Positions 57,926-64,000 of a stretch of DNA of 64,000 nt are shown piece by piece. A program made the position numbers and the translations under genes. Where the stretch lies: assembly GCA_019347575.1 (NCBI GenBank), contig JAHWKY010000005.1, positions 62,001 through 126,000 on the forward strand, read 5' to 3'. The notes under the pieces were generated by a model. That model did no database searches. It saw only the letters and a list, made by a program, of their open reading frames with translations, and had not been told where the DNA came from. The stretch is from Actinomycetota bacterium. Its GTDB lineage: Bacteria; Actinomycetota; Nitriliruptoria; Nitriliruptorales; Nitriliruptoraceae. Position 1 is the stretch's first letter. Every line of letters starts with the position of its first letter.

Positions 57926-59233
57926 TCAGCCGGTGGGCGTCTCCTCGGGCTCCGGTTCGACCGGTGCGGTCGGCTGGAGGTTGCCGCCGAAGTACGCCCC
58001 GGCGCCGCAGTCGGTCTCACCCTCGGCCGGCAGCTCGCAGGTGATCTCGAGGATCAGCTCCTGCTCGGCCAGGAAGACCAGCGGCGTGATGAAGTGGTAG
58101 TCGAGGTCGCGGAAGTTCTCCATCGACTCGATCAGCAGGATCTGGTCCCCGCGCCGGACCTGTAGCTCGCCCGCGTGGCCGTTGGGGTTCTGGAAGACCA
58201 CGTCGGTGATGGTCAGGATGTTGTCCTCCGGGACCACGAAGATGCTCTCACGCGCGGCTGCCGGCGGGGCGGCCACGGCGAGGCGGACGTCGAAGTTCGT
58301 CGGCGAGGGGAACGTCGGTGGTGCGATGTCGCCACCGAGCCGCTCGACCTCCGACGCTACGGCCGCTAGTTGCTGCTCCAGTTCCTCGGCCTTGGCCGCT
58401 GCGGCGCCTGCCGCTGCCGCGGCCGCGGCGGCTTCGGTGCTCTCGGCCACCGGCGCGACCGCCTCGACCGCGCGCTCCTGGGCGGCGGTCTCGATGGTCG
58501 GCTTGAGCAGGAAGAACCACAGCGCCCCGAGCAGCACGGCTCCCACCAGGAGCCAGCGCAGGAGGCGTGGGAGGAAGTTGGGGAGCGTGCTCTCCTGGAG
58601 GAACGAGCCGTTCAGCGAGTGCGGCTCCTGGCCCTCCGGGGCGACGACGACCTCGAACAGGCGGGTCATCGGCGGGCCGCGCCAGTATCGCTTGCGCGCT
58701 TCCACGCCCAGCTTGGCGAACGCCGCCATGCCCGGTTCGATCGTCAAGCTCTCGGGCTTCACGGTGAAGGTGAGCAGGTCCTCGCTGTCGACCGCCGTGA
58801 TCTCGGCCGTGATGCGGCTGTTGCCCCGGTTGTCGATCGCGACCTCGTGCCTGCCGCGCTTCTTGCCGCGCGAGGTCCGTGGCAGCAGTTCAGCGAACAC
58901 GTCGGTGAAGCCCGCCACCTGCAGCGTGCCCTCGACGACGACGCTGTCCTCAGGGAACTCCTTGGAGGCGACCTTGACGCCGAAGGGGACCTCGCCGGAC
59001 TCGATGTCGTGCGTCCGGGGGACCTTGAAGATGACGGTGGTCTCGCCCTCGCCGTCCGGGAACAGCCGTAGCGGCGCCGGTGTGATCGTGGCGAAGGGTG
59101 CGAGGTCTCCGACGATGGTGAAGTCGAACTCGTCGACCACGTCGCCGATGTTCTTGACGCGTACGACAACGCTGGTCTCGCCGCCCGGATCCACGACGAG
59201 ACGCGTCTGAGTTAGAGATGCACTGGCGCCCAC
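57926..59233 (-). CDS. eCIS-associated accessory membrane protein ('hydrolytic protein' type)
   Basis: This 435-residue protein begins GASASLTQTRLVVDPGGETS, closely like the proteins annotated 'hydrolytic protein' in Streptomyces eCIS gene clusters. Residues 1-215 form two beta-sandwich domains. One membrane helix (LLVGAVLLGALWFFLL, about 228-243) is followed by an Ala-rich coiled coil (about 250-300) and a last beta-domain ending in a Pro/Glu tail. No catalytic site is seen, so 'hydrolytic' is only a database label. The GTG at 59233 is chosen because it gives the family N-terminus; the first codons are unusually AT-rich and the ribosome site is weak. Confidence 0.82.
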   Translation of the reverse strand: MGASASLTQTRLVVDPGGETSVVVRVKNIGDVVDEFDFTIVGDLAPFATITPAPLRLFPDGEGETTVIFKVPRTHDIESGEVPFGVKVASKEFPEDSVVVEGTLQVAGFTDVFAELLPRTSRGKKRGRHEVAIDNRGNSRITAEITAVDSEDLLTFTVKPESLTIEPGMAAFAKLGVEARKRYWRGPPMTRLFEVVVAPEGQEPHSLNGSFLQESTLPNFLPRLLRWLLVGAVLLGALWFFLLKPTIETAAQERAVEAVAPVAESTEAAAAAAAAGAAAAKAEELEQQLAAVASEVERLGGDIAPPTFPSPTNFDVRLAVAAPPAAARESIFVVPEDNILTITDVVFQNPNGHAGELQVRRGDQILLIESMENFRDLDYHFITPLVFLAEQELILEITCELPAEGETDCGAGAYFGGNLQPTAPVEPEPEETPTG

Positions 59234-59399
59234 GGCGCGGGAGCGTAGGCCACGGGGCGACCGGATGGAAGCACTCTCATCCGCGTCTCGGCCAGCACCT
59301 CGGGCACTCGCGCTTGCCCGTGGGGGCACCGGTGCGACACGGGCGGTGCCCTGCATACTCCACAGCGCCGCCGGGCAACGAGGGGCAGGGAACGCAACG

Positions 59400-60236
59400 A
59401 TGGGGTGGTCAGCGCATCCGGCAACGGACGCTTGGGCCGACGCGATGGTCGAGCTCGAGGTGCTCGTACCCGATGAGGTCGCTGCGGACGCTTGCGCCGT
59501 GTGTGGGCGCCTGCCCGCCGCCCCCGTGCGCTTCACCGCGCTCGAGGGTTACCTGCTGCTCTTCCGTCGCCGCAGTCTGGCCCGTCGACTGTGCCGCAGC
59601 TGTGCCGTCGGGGCGTTCCGGGAGCACCAGGCGAGGACGTGGGCGCGAGGGTTCTGGGGGGTACCCGCGCTGCTGATCGCGCCGTTCGTGCTGCTGGCGA
59701 ACCTGCGACGGCTCCGGGCTTGCCTGTGGCAGCTCGAGCCGCCACGGCCGACCGGAGCCGCGGTGGAACCGGGGCTGCGAGGCCGACCCGTGTGGGCCCG
59801 CCCGGGTCCATGGGTGCCGGTCGCGGTCGCGCTCATCGCAGTCGGTGCGGTGTACGCGATCACCGCCTCCAGGGTGACGGTCGACGGACTCGAGGTGGGG
59901 GAGTGCTTCGACGCCCCGGCCGGTACGAGCTTCGGGCCGGGTACCGGGACGGTGATCGTCGAGCCGCTGCCGTGCCTCGAGCCCCACCTGCACCAGGTCG
60001 CAGCGCGTCACGACCACCCCGCGGCCCAAGGTGCCCGCTACCCGGGCCTGCTGGACCTCGACGAGGAGGCGTTCGCGCGGTGCATCGAAGCGGTTCCTCC
60101 TGAGGTCGGTGAGGCGATCGACCGCGCCCTCGGCGTGGTCTACCCCTCGCCGCGCGCGTGGGAGCGCGGCGAGCGCACGGTGACGTGCATCGTGAGCTCG
60201 CGGACGGGGCCGGTGGTGGGCTCGCTGATCGAGTAG
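59400..60236 (+). CDS. Membrane protein with zinc-ribbon-like N-terminus and septum-formation-like domain
   Basis: This 278-residue protein has an N-terminal CAVC...LCRSC pair of Cys motifs (about residues 33-70), two hydrophobic helices (about 88-102 and 140-157), and an extracytoplasmic C-terminal domain. The latter opens VGECFDAPAGTSFGPGTGTV then EPLPCLEPHLHQVAAR, resembling the actinobacterial 'septum formation' domain. Its precise role is unknown. The ATG at 59400 follows GAGGGGCAGGGAACGC. It is divergent from the eCIS accessory gene and upstream of the LuxR gene. Confidence 0.78.
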   Translation: MGWSAHPATDAWADAMVELEVLVPDEVAADACAVCGRLPAAPVRFTALEGYLLLFRRRSLARRLCRSCAVGAFREHQARTWARGFWGVPALLIAPFVLLANLRRLRACLWQLEPPRPTGAAVEPGLRGRPVWARPGPWVPVAVALIAVGAVYAITASRVTVDGLEVGECFDAPAGTSFGPGTGTVIVEPLPCLEPHLHQVAARHDHPAAQGARYPGLLDLDEEAFARCIEAVPPEVGEAIDRALGVVYPSPRAWERGERTVTCIVSSRTGPVVGSLIE

Positions 60237-60239
60237 TCG

Positions 60240-60257
60240 GCTGCCCTTCGGGGCAGC
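60240..60257 (+). terminator. GC-rich hairpin with TTCG loop
   Basis: GCTGCCC (60240-60246), loop TTCG and GGGCAGC (60251-60257) form an extra-stable tetraloop hairpin right after the upstream stop. A short direct repeat GTTGAGCGC follows twice, near a possible TTGAGC / GATAGT promoter of the LuxR gene whose spacing (20 bases) is poor. Confidence 0.55.
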
Positions 60258-60346
60258 GTTGAGCGCTCGTTGAGCGCGTGCGGAACGTCGACCGGGATAG
60301 TGGCGCTGCCCGGAAGGGCCGGGCACGAATCGATCCTGGGGGAAAC

Positions 60347-60997
60347 ATGACGACCCGAACCGGGGGTGAGGTCACGACCGGCACGCCGGTCTACGTCTAC
60401 GCAGCGGATCCGGTGTCCGAAGCGGGCATCGTCTCCGCGCTGCGCGAACAGAGCGACATCAGTGTCGTTCCCGAGGCCGAGATCGATGATGCCGAGGTGG
60501 CGCTGGTCATCGCGGACGAGGTCGACGACGCCACCGTCCGGGTGATCCGGGCGTTGCAGCGCAACTCCTGTCCGCGGGTGATCCTCGTGGTCACCCACGT
60601 CGACGACGGCGGGTTGTTCGCCGCGGTTGAGGCCGGTGTCACGGGATTGCTGCGTCGCGCGGAGGCGGACGGCACCCGGCTCGCCGAAGCGATCCGAACC
60701 GCCTCGGCAGGTGACGGCACGATGCCCAGCGACCTGCTCGGTCGCCTGCTCGAGCAGATCCATCACATCCAGAACCACGTCCTCGAACCTCGGGGTCTGC
60801 ACTTCACGGGCCTGACCGACCGCGAGGTCGCGGTCCTGCGCCTGGTGGCAGATGGTTGCGACACGGCCGAGATCGCGCAGACGCTGTCGTACTCCGAGCG
60901 CACGGTCAAGAACGTGATCCAGGGTGTGACCAGCCGCCTCAACCTGCGGAACCGGTCGCACGCCGTGGCCTACGCCCTGCGGCAAGGGCTCATATAG
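60347..60997 (+). CDS. LuxR-family regulator with atypical receiver domain (eCIS-type)
   Basis: This 216-residue protein has a receiver-like N-terminus (VYVYAADPVSEAGIVSALRE) and a LuxR HTH at the C-terminus: LTDREVAVLRLVADGCDTAE, then IAQTLSYSERTVKNVIQGVT. The receiver has a possible phosphoacceptor Asp57 (VIAD) but lacks the usual following Met-Pro and has Arg in place of the conserved Lys near LLRRA. It may thus be phosphorylation-independent. Streptomyces eCIS loci carry similar regulators. The ATG at 60347 follows GGGGAAAC. It converges on the GGDEF-like gene. Confidence 0.88.
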   Translation: MTTRTGGEVTTGTPVYVYAADPVSEAGIVSALREQSDISVVPEAEIDDAEVALVIADEVDDATVRVIRALQRNSCPRVILVVTHVDDGGLFAAVEAGVTGLLRRAEADGTRLAEAIRTASAGDGTMPSDLLGRLLEQIHHIQNHVLEPRGLHFTGLTDREVAVLRLVADGCDTAEIAQTLSYSERTVKNVIQGVTSRLNLRNRSHAVAYALRQGLI

Positions 60998-61042
60998 GCG
61001 ACGCCGCATCCGCGTCGTCGATCCGGGGATCCCATGTCGCAC

Positions 61043-61068
61043 GCCGCCGAGAGCGCGGTCTCGGCGGC
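61043..61068. terminator. Bidirectional terminator hairpin
   Basis: GCCGCCGAGA (61043-61052) and TCTCGGCGGC (61059-61068) pair perfectly over ten bases with a six-base loop, lying between the convergent LuxR and GGDEF-like genes. Confidence 0.6.
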
Positions 61069-61128
61069 TCGCGGCGCAAGGGGACCGTGGGCACTGCTAC
61101 GGGTATAGGCGCCGCGGGGCGGTCCCGG

Positions 61129-62238
61129 TCAGCCGGAACCCGCCCCGCGCCCCGCTTCCTCGAGGGCGGCCTCGACCATGGCGAACGAGTTGCGGTCGGC
61201 GTTGGCGACAGCCGCGCCGACCCTCACCTCGATGTCGACACCAGAGAGGGCCTCAGGGCGGTGTGGCGAGTCGAGGGCCTCGCGTAGGCGCGCGGTCGCC
61301 CGATGCGCGAGATCGGCACCCCCGCCGGTGAGGACGGCGACGAACCTGTCACCCCCCCAGCGCACCGCCAGGTCCGTATCGCGCAGCACGCGCCCCAGCG
61401 CCTCCGCGACGTACACGAGCGCGAGGTCGCCGGTCCCCTCGCCATGGGCGTCGTTGAGCCCGCCCATGTCCTGCACGTCCACCGACAGCACGACCAGCGG
61501 CGCCGTGTCTCCGCGCTCGTCGCGTTCGCGGAGCACGGCCTCGAGGTAGCGGCGGTTGTGCAGCAGGGTGAGCGGGTCACGGTCGGTGTCGTCGACGGCG
61601 ACGCGCAGACGCGTCACCAGCTGACGCGTCACCGCTTGCGTCCTCTCGAGGTGCGACATGAGCTGCTCCGCCGCCGTGGCCAGGAACGGCTCGTTGGGGT
61701 GCTCCCGGAGGGGCATGGGAGCCGCGAGCGGGTGGTCCGAGGGTGCCGATGCAGCGTGATCGAGGATGCCCTCGATCCGTCGGCGGACGTCGCCGGGCAG
61801 GTCGCCGAAGGGCCCGAGGAGGCGTCGGGCCTCGTCGAGAGCCTGGTGGCGGCGGAAGGTCCAGTCTCCCACGAAGGCGAGGTTCGGCCCGGTTTCGCTG
61901 CGGCGGCGGTCGCGGCTCACGAGGGCCGCGCAGAGCCGAGCGGAGACCACCACCAGCGTCCACTCCGTGGCGACGTCGCCGTCGACGGTACGTGCGATTA
62001 CGCCATCGGGAACCGCCGGGGCGGCGTCGCCGAAAGCGACGACCACGGGGCCCACGGCAGCGAGCCGCGCGTAGCGGTCGTGCTCGGAGGCGAACCATCG
62101 GCCGTGCTGGAACACGGCGAGGATCGCCCCTTCCTCGCCGGCTTCGTCGAGCATCAGCGCGACGTCCTCGAGGGCCTGGGTCAGCACCGTCAGGCTGAGG
62201 CGGGAGAGGACCCGGGTCCCCGTGTCCAGCAGGCTCAC
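61129..62238 (-). CDS. DICT-like sensory plus degenerate GGDEF domain protein
   Basis: This 369-residue protein has an N-terminal DICT-like sensory domain (SLTVLTQALEDVALMLDEAG, then AILAVFQHGRWFASEHDRYA). A linker helix and a GGDEF-type domain (about residues 210-355) follow. In the GGDEF domain the active-site motif reads RWGGDRFVAVL, so GGDEF has become GGDRF. Loss of the glutamate suggests it no longer makes cyclic-di-GMP and may act as a sensor or binder. Its GTG (62238) overlaps the YkgJ-like stop by 4 bases (GTGA). Both lie within the eCIS locus. Confidence 0.88.
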   Translation of the reverse strand: MSLLDTGTRVLSRLSLTVLTQALEDVALMLDEAGEEGAILAVFQHGRWFASEHDRYARLAAVGPVVVAFGDAAPAVPDGVIARTVDGDVATEWTLVVVSARLCAALVSRDRRRSETGPNLAFVGDWTFRRHQALDEARRLLGPFGDLPGDVRRRIEGILDHAASAPSDHPLAAPMPLREHPNEPFLATAAEQLMSHLERTQAVTRQLVTRLRVAVDDTDRDPLTLLHNRRYLEAVLRERDERGDTAPLVVLSVDVQDMGGLNDAHGEGTGDLALVYVAEALGRVLRDTDLAVRWGGDRFVAVLTGGGADLAHRATARLREALDSPHRPEALSGVDIEVRVGAAVANADRNSFAMVEAALEEAGRGAGSG

Positions 62239-62933
62239 GGCGTCGCCTCCGCTTCCCGATCCATGCGTCCGCTGCCGGGGTGACGCACGCGTCCCTCCTC
62301 GTCGAAGAGGTCGGGGTTGATCTCGTAGGCGTCGAAGTCGGCCCAGATCCTCGCGTCGTTCCGGCAGTCGTAGGTGCGGCAGATCGTGGGCCGGTTGGCG
62401 TAGACGCCGCAGCTCTTCGACTCCGGATCGCAGTGGACGCACCAGCCGTCCTGCCCCTGGCGGTTCGCGTAGGGGTGCACGAGGTCCCACTGCACCACGC
62501 CCTCCAGGACGTCCTGCTCGCTCAGCGGGAAGCGCATCGAGCAACAGGCGGCCTTGCAGAACGGGATCCGGGCCTCGCAGTCGATGTCGGGCAGCTCATC
62601 GGGGTCGAGGTCGTACTTGTCCTCCTTCGGTGCGAGGAAGACGCCGAGCCCCGCGTCCTCGAACTGATCCCCGATGGTGTCGCCGATACTGGCGAACCGC
62701 TCGTTGGCCTCCTCCTCGGTGACGATGCCCTTGTCGACGAGCAACTGCATCGCCGCCCGCGCCGCGACCGCCGCCTCGAACACGATCCGACCCGAGCGGC
62801 GAGCGCGCTCGAAGACGGCCGAGAAGCCCAGGAACAGGTCCGGCTCGTCGAGTTCGGGGAGTTCGGGGCGTTCGGCCTCGGGCGGTACCGCCGTGGGTAG
62901 GCCGTTGATCTCGATGATGGGGAACTGGGTCAC
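62235..62933 (-). CDS. YkgJ-family Cys-cluster protein
   Basis: This 232-residue protein contains the YkgJ cluster: FCKAACCSMRFPLSEQDV, CVHCDPESKSCGVYANRPTI and CRTYDC. These eight or so Cys residues probably hold a zinc or iron-sulfur centre. The N-terminal 130 residues are an acidic helical extension. The GTG at 62933 has AAGGAG seven bases upstream. It is coupled to the GGDEF-like gene and divergent from the DUF4255 gene, and such genes are recurrent companions of eCIS clusters in actinobacteria as I recall, which is not verified here. Confidence 0.85.
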   Translation of the reverse strand: MTQFPIIEINGLPTAVPPEAERPELPELDEPDLFLGFSAVFERARRSGRIVFEAAVAARAAMQLLVDKGIVTEEEANERFASIGDTIGDQFEDAGLGVFLAPKEDKYDLDPDELPDIDCEARIPFCKAACCSMRFPLSEQDVLEGVVQWDLVHPYANRQGQDGWCVHCDPESKSCGVYANRPTICRTYDCRNDARIWADFDAYEINPDLFDEEGRVRHPGSGRMDREAEATP

Positions 62934-63105
62934 GCTCGCTCCTTCGCTTCCGACCCGCAAGTTGCCACCCGGGGGTCGCCGACTCAAGGGAAGACCGACG
63001 GGGATGTCGGGCGCGCCGAGCTGCCCCTTCGGGCAGGCAGCGGAGCCCCAAGTTCGGCACGGAGGCGGCTGCCCCGGTGGGCGTCGCCCGGTTACGTTGA
63101 CGACG

Positions 63106-63831
63106 ATGATCCACGATGTCGACGAGTCGCTCAAGGCCCTGATCCGGCGCGATGTGCTGGACGGGGCCGACGTCGACCTGTCCTTCGAGGCGCCCACCAA
63201 GGAGTGGGCGGGAAAGCGGCAGCGCCCGACGCTGAGTGTCTTCCTGTACGACTTCCGTGAGGATCTGTCGCGGCGCTTCCACTCGCGCGAGGAAGTACGG
63301 AACGAGGCCGGGATCGTCATCGATCGTCCCGGACCGCCGCGCTTCTTCAAGATGAGCTACCTCGTCACCGCGTGGACGGAGCGAGCCGAGGACGAGCACC
63401 GCGTGCTGTCAGCCGTGCTGAACCAGTTCATGAAGTCGGACGCGATCCCGGCGGACGTCCTCGTCGGGACGCTGACCGAGTACCCGCGCCACGTCCGGGC
63501 CACGATCGCACTGCCGCCGCCACAGGATCGCTCGATCGCTGACATCTGGTCCGCACTGGGCGGCGAGCTCAAGCCGTCGCTCGACCTGGTCATCACCGCG
63601 CCCTTCCAACCCGAACGCCACTTCGAGTTCGGTCCGCCGGTCACCGGTGGCATCAGGGCCAAGCTGCTCGACACCGAGCGACGGACCGAGGAGATCAGCA
63701 AGCGGCGGGGCGCCGACACCGACGGGGACGGTATCCCCGACGACCTGTCCGGTCCGAGCGAGGAGTTCGCGCTCGAGTTCAGCCCGGAGGGAGAGTCCTC
63801 CCGCACCCCGATGGGGACACGCGAGCCGTGA
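63106..63831 (+). CDS. DUF4255 protein (Pvc16/Cis16-like tail-tube terminator of eCIS)
   Basis: This 241-residue protein has the DUF4255 N-terminal pattern: MIHDVDESLKALIRRDVL, then TLSVFLYDFREDLSRRF, FFKMSYLVTAWTERAEDEHR and VLSAVLNQFM. DUF4255 proteins (Pvc16, Afp16, Cis16) cap the inner tube and sheath of contractile injection particles. The C-terminal 50 residues are acidic and Ser/Pro-rich, ending in a flexible tail. The ATG at 63106 is used; a TTG three codons earlier is an alternative. Its stop overlaps the GTG of the ATPase gene, making this the first of a series of coupled eCIS genes. Confidence 0.9.
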   Translation: MIHDVDESLKALIRRDVLDGADVDLSFEAPTKEWAGKRQRPTLSVFLYDFREDLSRRFHSREEVRNEAGIVIDRPGPPRFFKMSYLVTAWTERAEDEHRVLSAVLNQFMKSDAIPADVLVGTLTEYPRHVRATIALPPPQDRSIADIWSALGGELKPSLDLVITAPFQPERHFEFGPPVTGGIRAKLLDTERRTEEISKRRGADTDGDGIPDDLSGPSEEFALEFSPEGESSRTPMGTREP

Positions 63832-64000
63832 CCGTGGCGATGGACGCCTCCCTGACCTACCTCCACCACCGGCTCGCGCTCCTCGAAGCGCGCGTCCGTG
63901 CGGCGGTCGCGCAGCGGCGGGTCGACGACCCCGTCCCCGACGATCGCTTCCGGGGGTTGTACCTCTCGGACGCCCAGGTCGACGCCATCCTCGAGGAGTC
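63828..64000 (+). CDS. AAA+ ATPase of eCIS (Cis15-like), truncated at window end
   Basis: This is the first 57 codons of a gene that starts at GTG 63828 in the stop of the DUF4255 gene (GTGA). The visible part, with LHHRLALLEARVRAAVAQRR and DDRFRGLYLSDAQVDAILEE, matches the N-terminal helical region of eCIS AAA+ ATPases in Streptomyces-type clusters. The ATPase domain itself is beyond the window. The position directly after the DUF4255 gene agrees with known eCIS gene order. Confidence 0.78.
   Translation, partial: MTVAMDASLTYLHHRLALLEARVRAAVAQRRVDDPVPDDRFRGLYLSDAQVDAILEE

Overview
The window is very GC-rich, densely packed DNA with many GTG and TTG starts and frequent 4-bp stop/start overlaps. 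It carries an F420-type luciferase-like oxidoreductase, a two-subunit 2-oxoacid:ferredoxin oxidoreductase, a biotin synthase with a BsaP-like partner, actinobacterial-type lipid and CoA enzymes, and a surface protein with CWB2 repeats. Together these point to a high-GC actinomycete, perhaps a deep-branching lineage such as Nitriliruptoria. The sequence alone does not fix the species. I saw no rRNA, tRNA, CRISPR array, transposase or integrase.

Layout. 0-5.9 kb: two tandem CNNM/CBS transporter-like proteins, a hotdog thioesterase, a Mug-type DNA glycosylase, and ilvD coupled to a small gene. 5.9-10.4 kb: a secreted subtilisin-like protease, an ECF42-like sigma factor with its DGPF/YciI partner, and an SRPBCC protein. 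10.5-13.7 kb: an island of very small, mostly membrane proteins with a dispersed hairpin repeat and an amphi-Trp protein. 13.8-20.6 kb: metabolic genes (LLM oxidoreductase, PruA, ROK kinase, a methylsuccinyl-CoA-dehydrogenase-like flavoenzyme) and a frameshifted lipoprotein. 20.6-23.8 kb: a 1,067-residue protein framed by two 'LQRxxGNRA' motifs. 24-32.6 kb: an MMPL exporter with its own TetR regulator, enoyl-CoA hydratase, a GT-C-like membrane protein, a DUF4185 protein and a ChoD-like GMC oxidase. 32.7-42.7 kb: glutamate synthase large subunit, two tiny genes separated by a hairpin, a BNR propeller coupled to a ubiquitin-like MoaD protein, a CBS protein, an M23 peptidase, a CbiX-like chelatase and a hydroxyacid dehydrogenase. 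42.8-50.7 kb: korA-korB with a 33-bp triple repeat at their junction, DUF1214, sulfotransferase, MFS, bioB-bsaP. 50.8-57.7 kb: two large divergent secreted proteins. 57.9-64 kb: the edge of an extracellular contractile injection system (eCIS) locus.

How the genes work together. The right end holds the clearest specialised system: a Streptomyces-eCIS-like accessory membrane protein, an atypical LuxR regulator, a DICT/GGDEF-like plus YkgJ pair, a DUF4255 (Cis16-like) tube-terminator protein and the first 57 codons of its AAA+ ATPase, coupled by a 4-bp overlap. The structural genes (sheath, tube, baseplate) should lie just beyond base 64000. The 1,067-residue protein 40 kb upstream has the motif style of eCIS-associated DUF4157 proteins and is a candidate cargo. 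Most other genes are ordinary housekeeping or catabolic genes. The notable non-coding structures are a two-copy dispersed hairpin repeat, the triplicated stop-codon repeat between korA and korB, a 13-bp bidirectional terminator whose loop is a stop codon, and hairpins in the gltB leader and near 57.75 kb.
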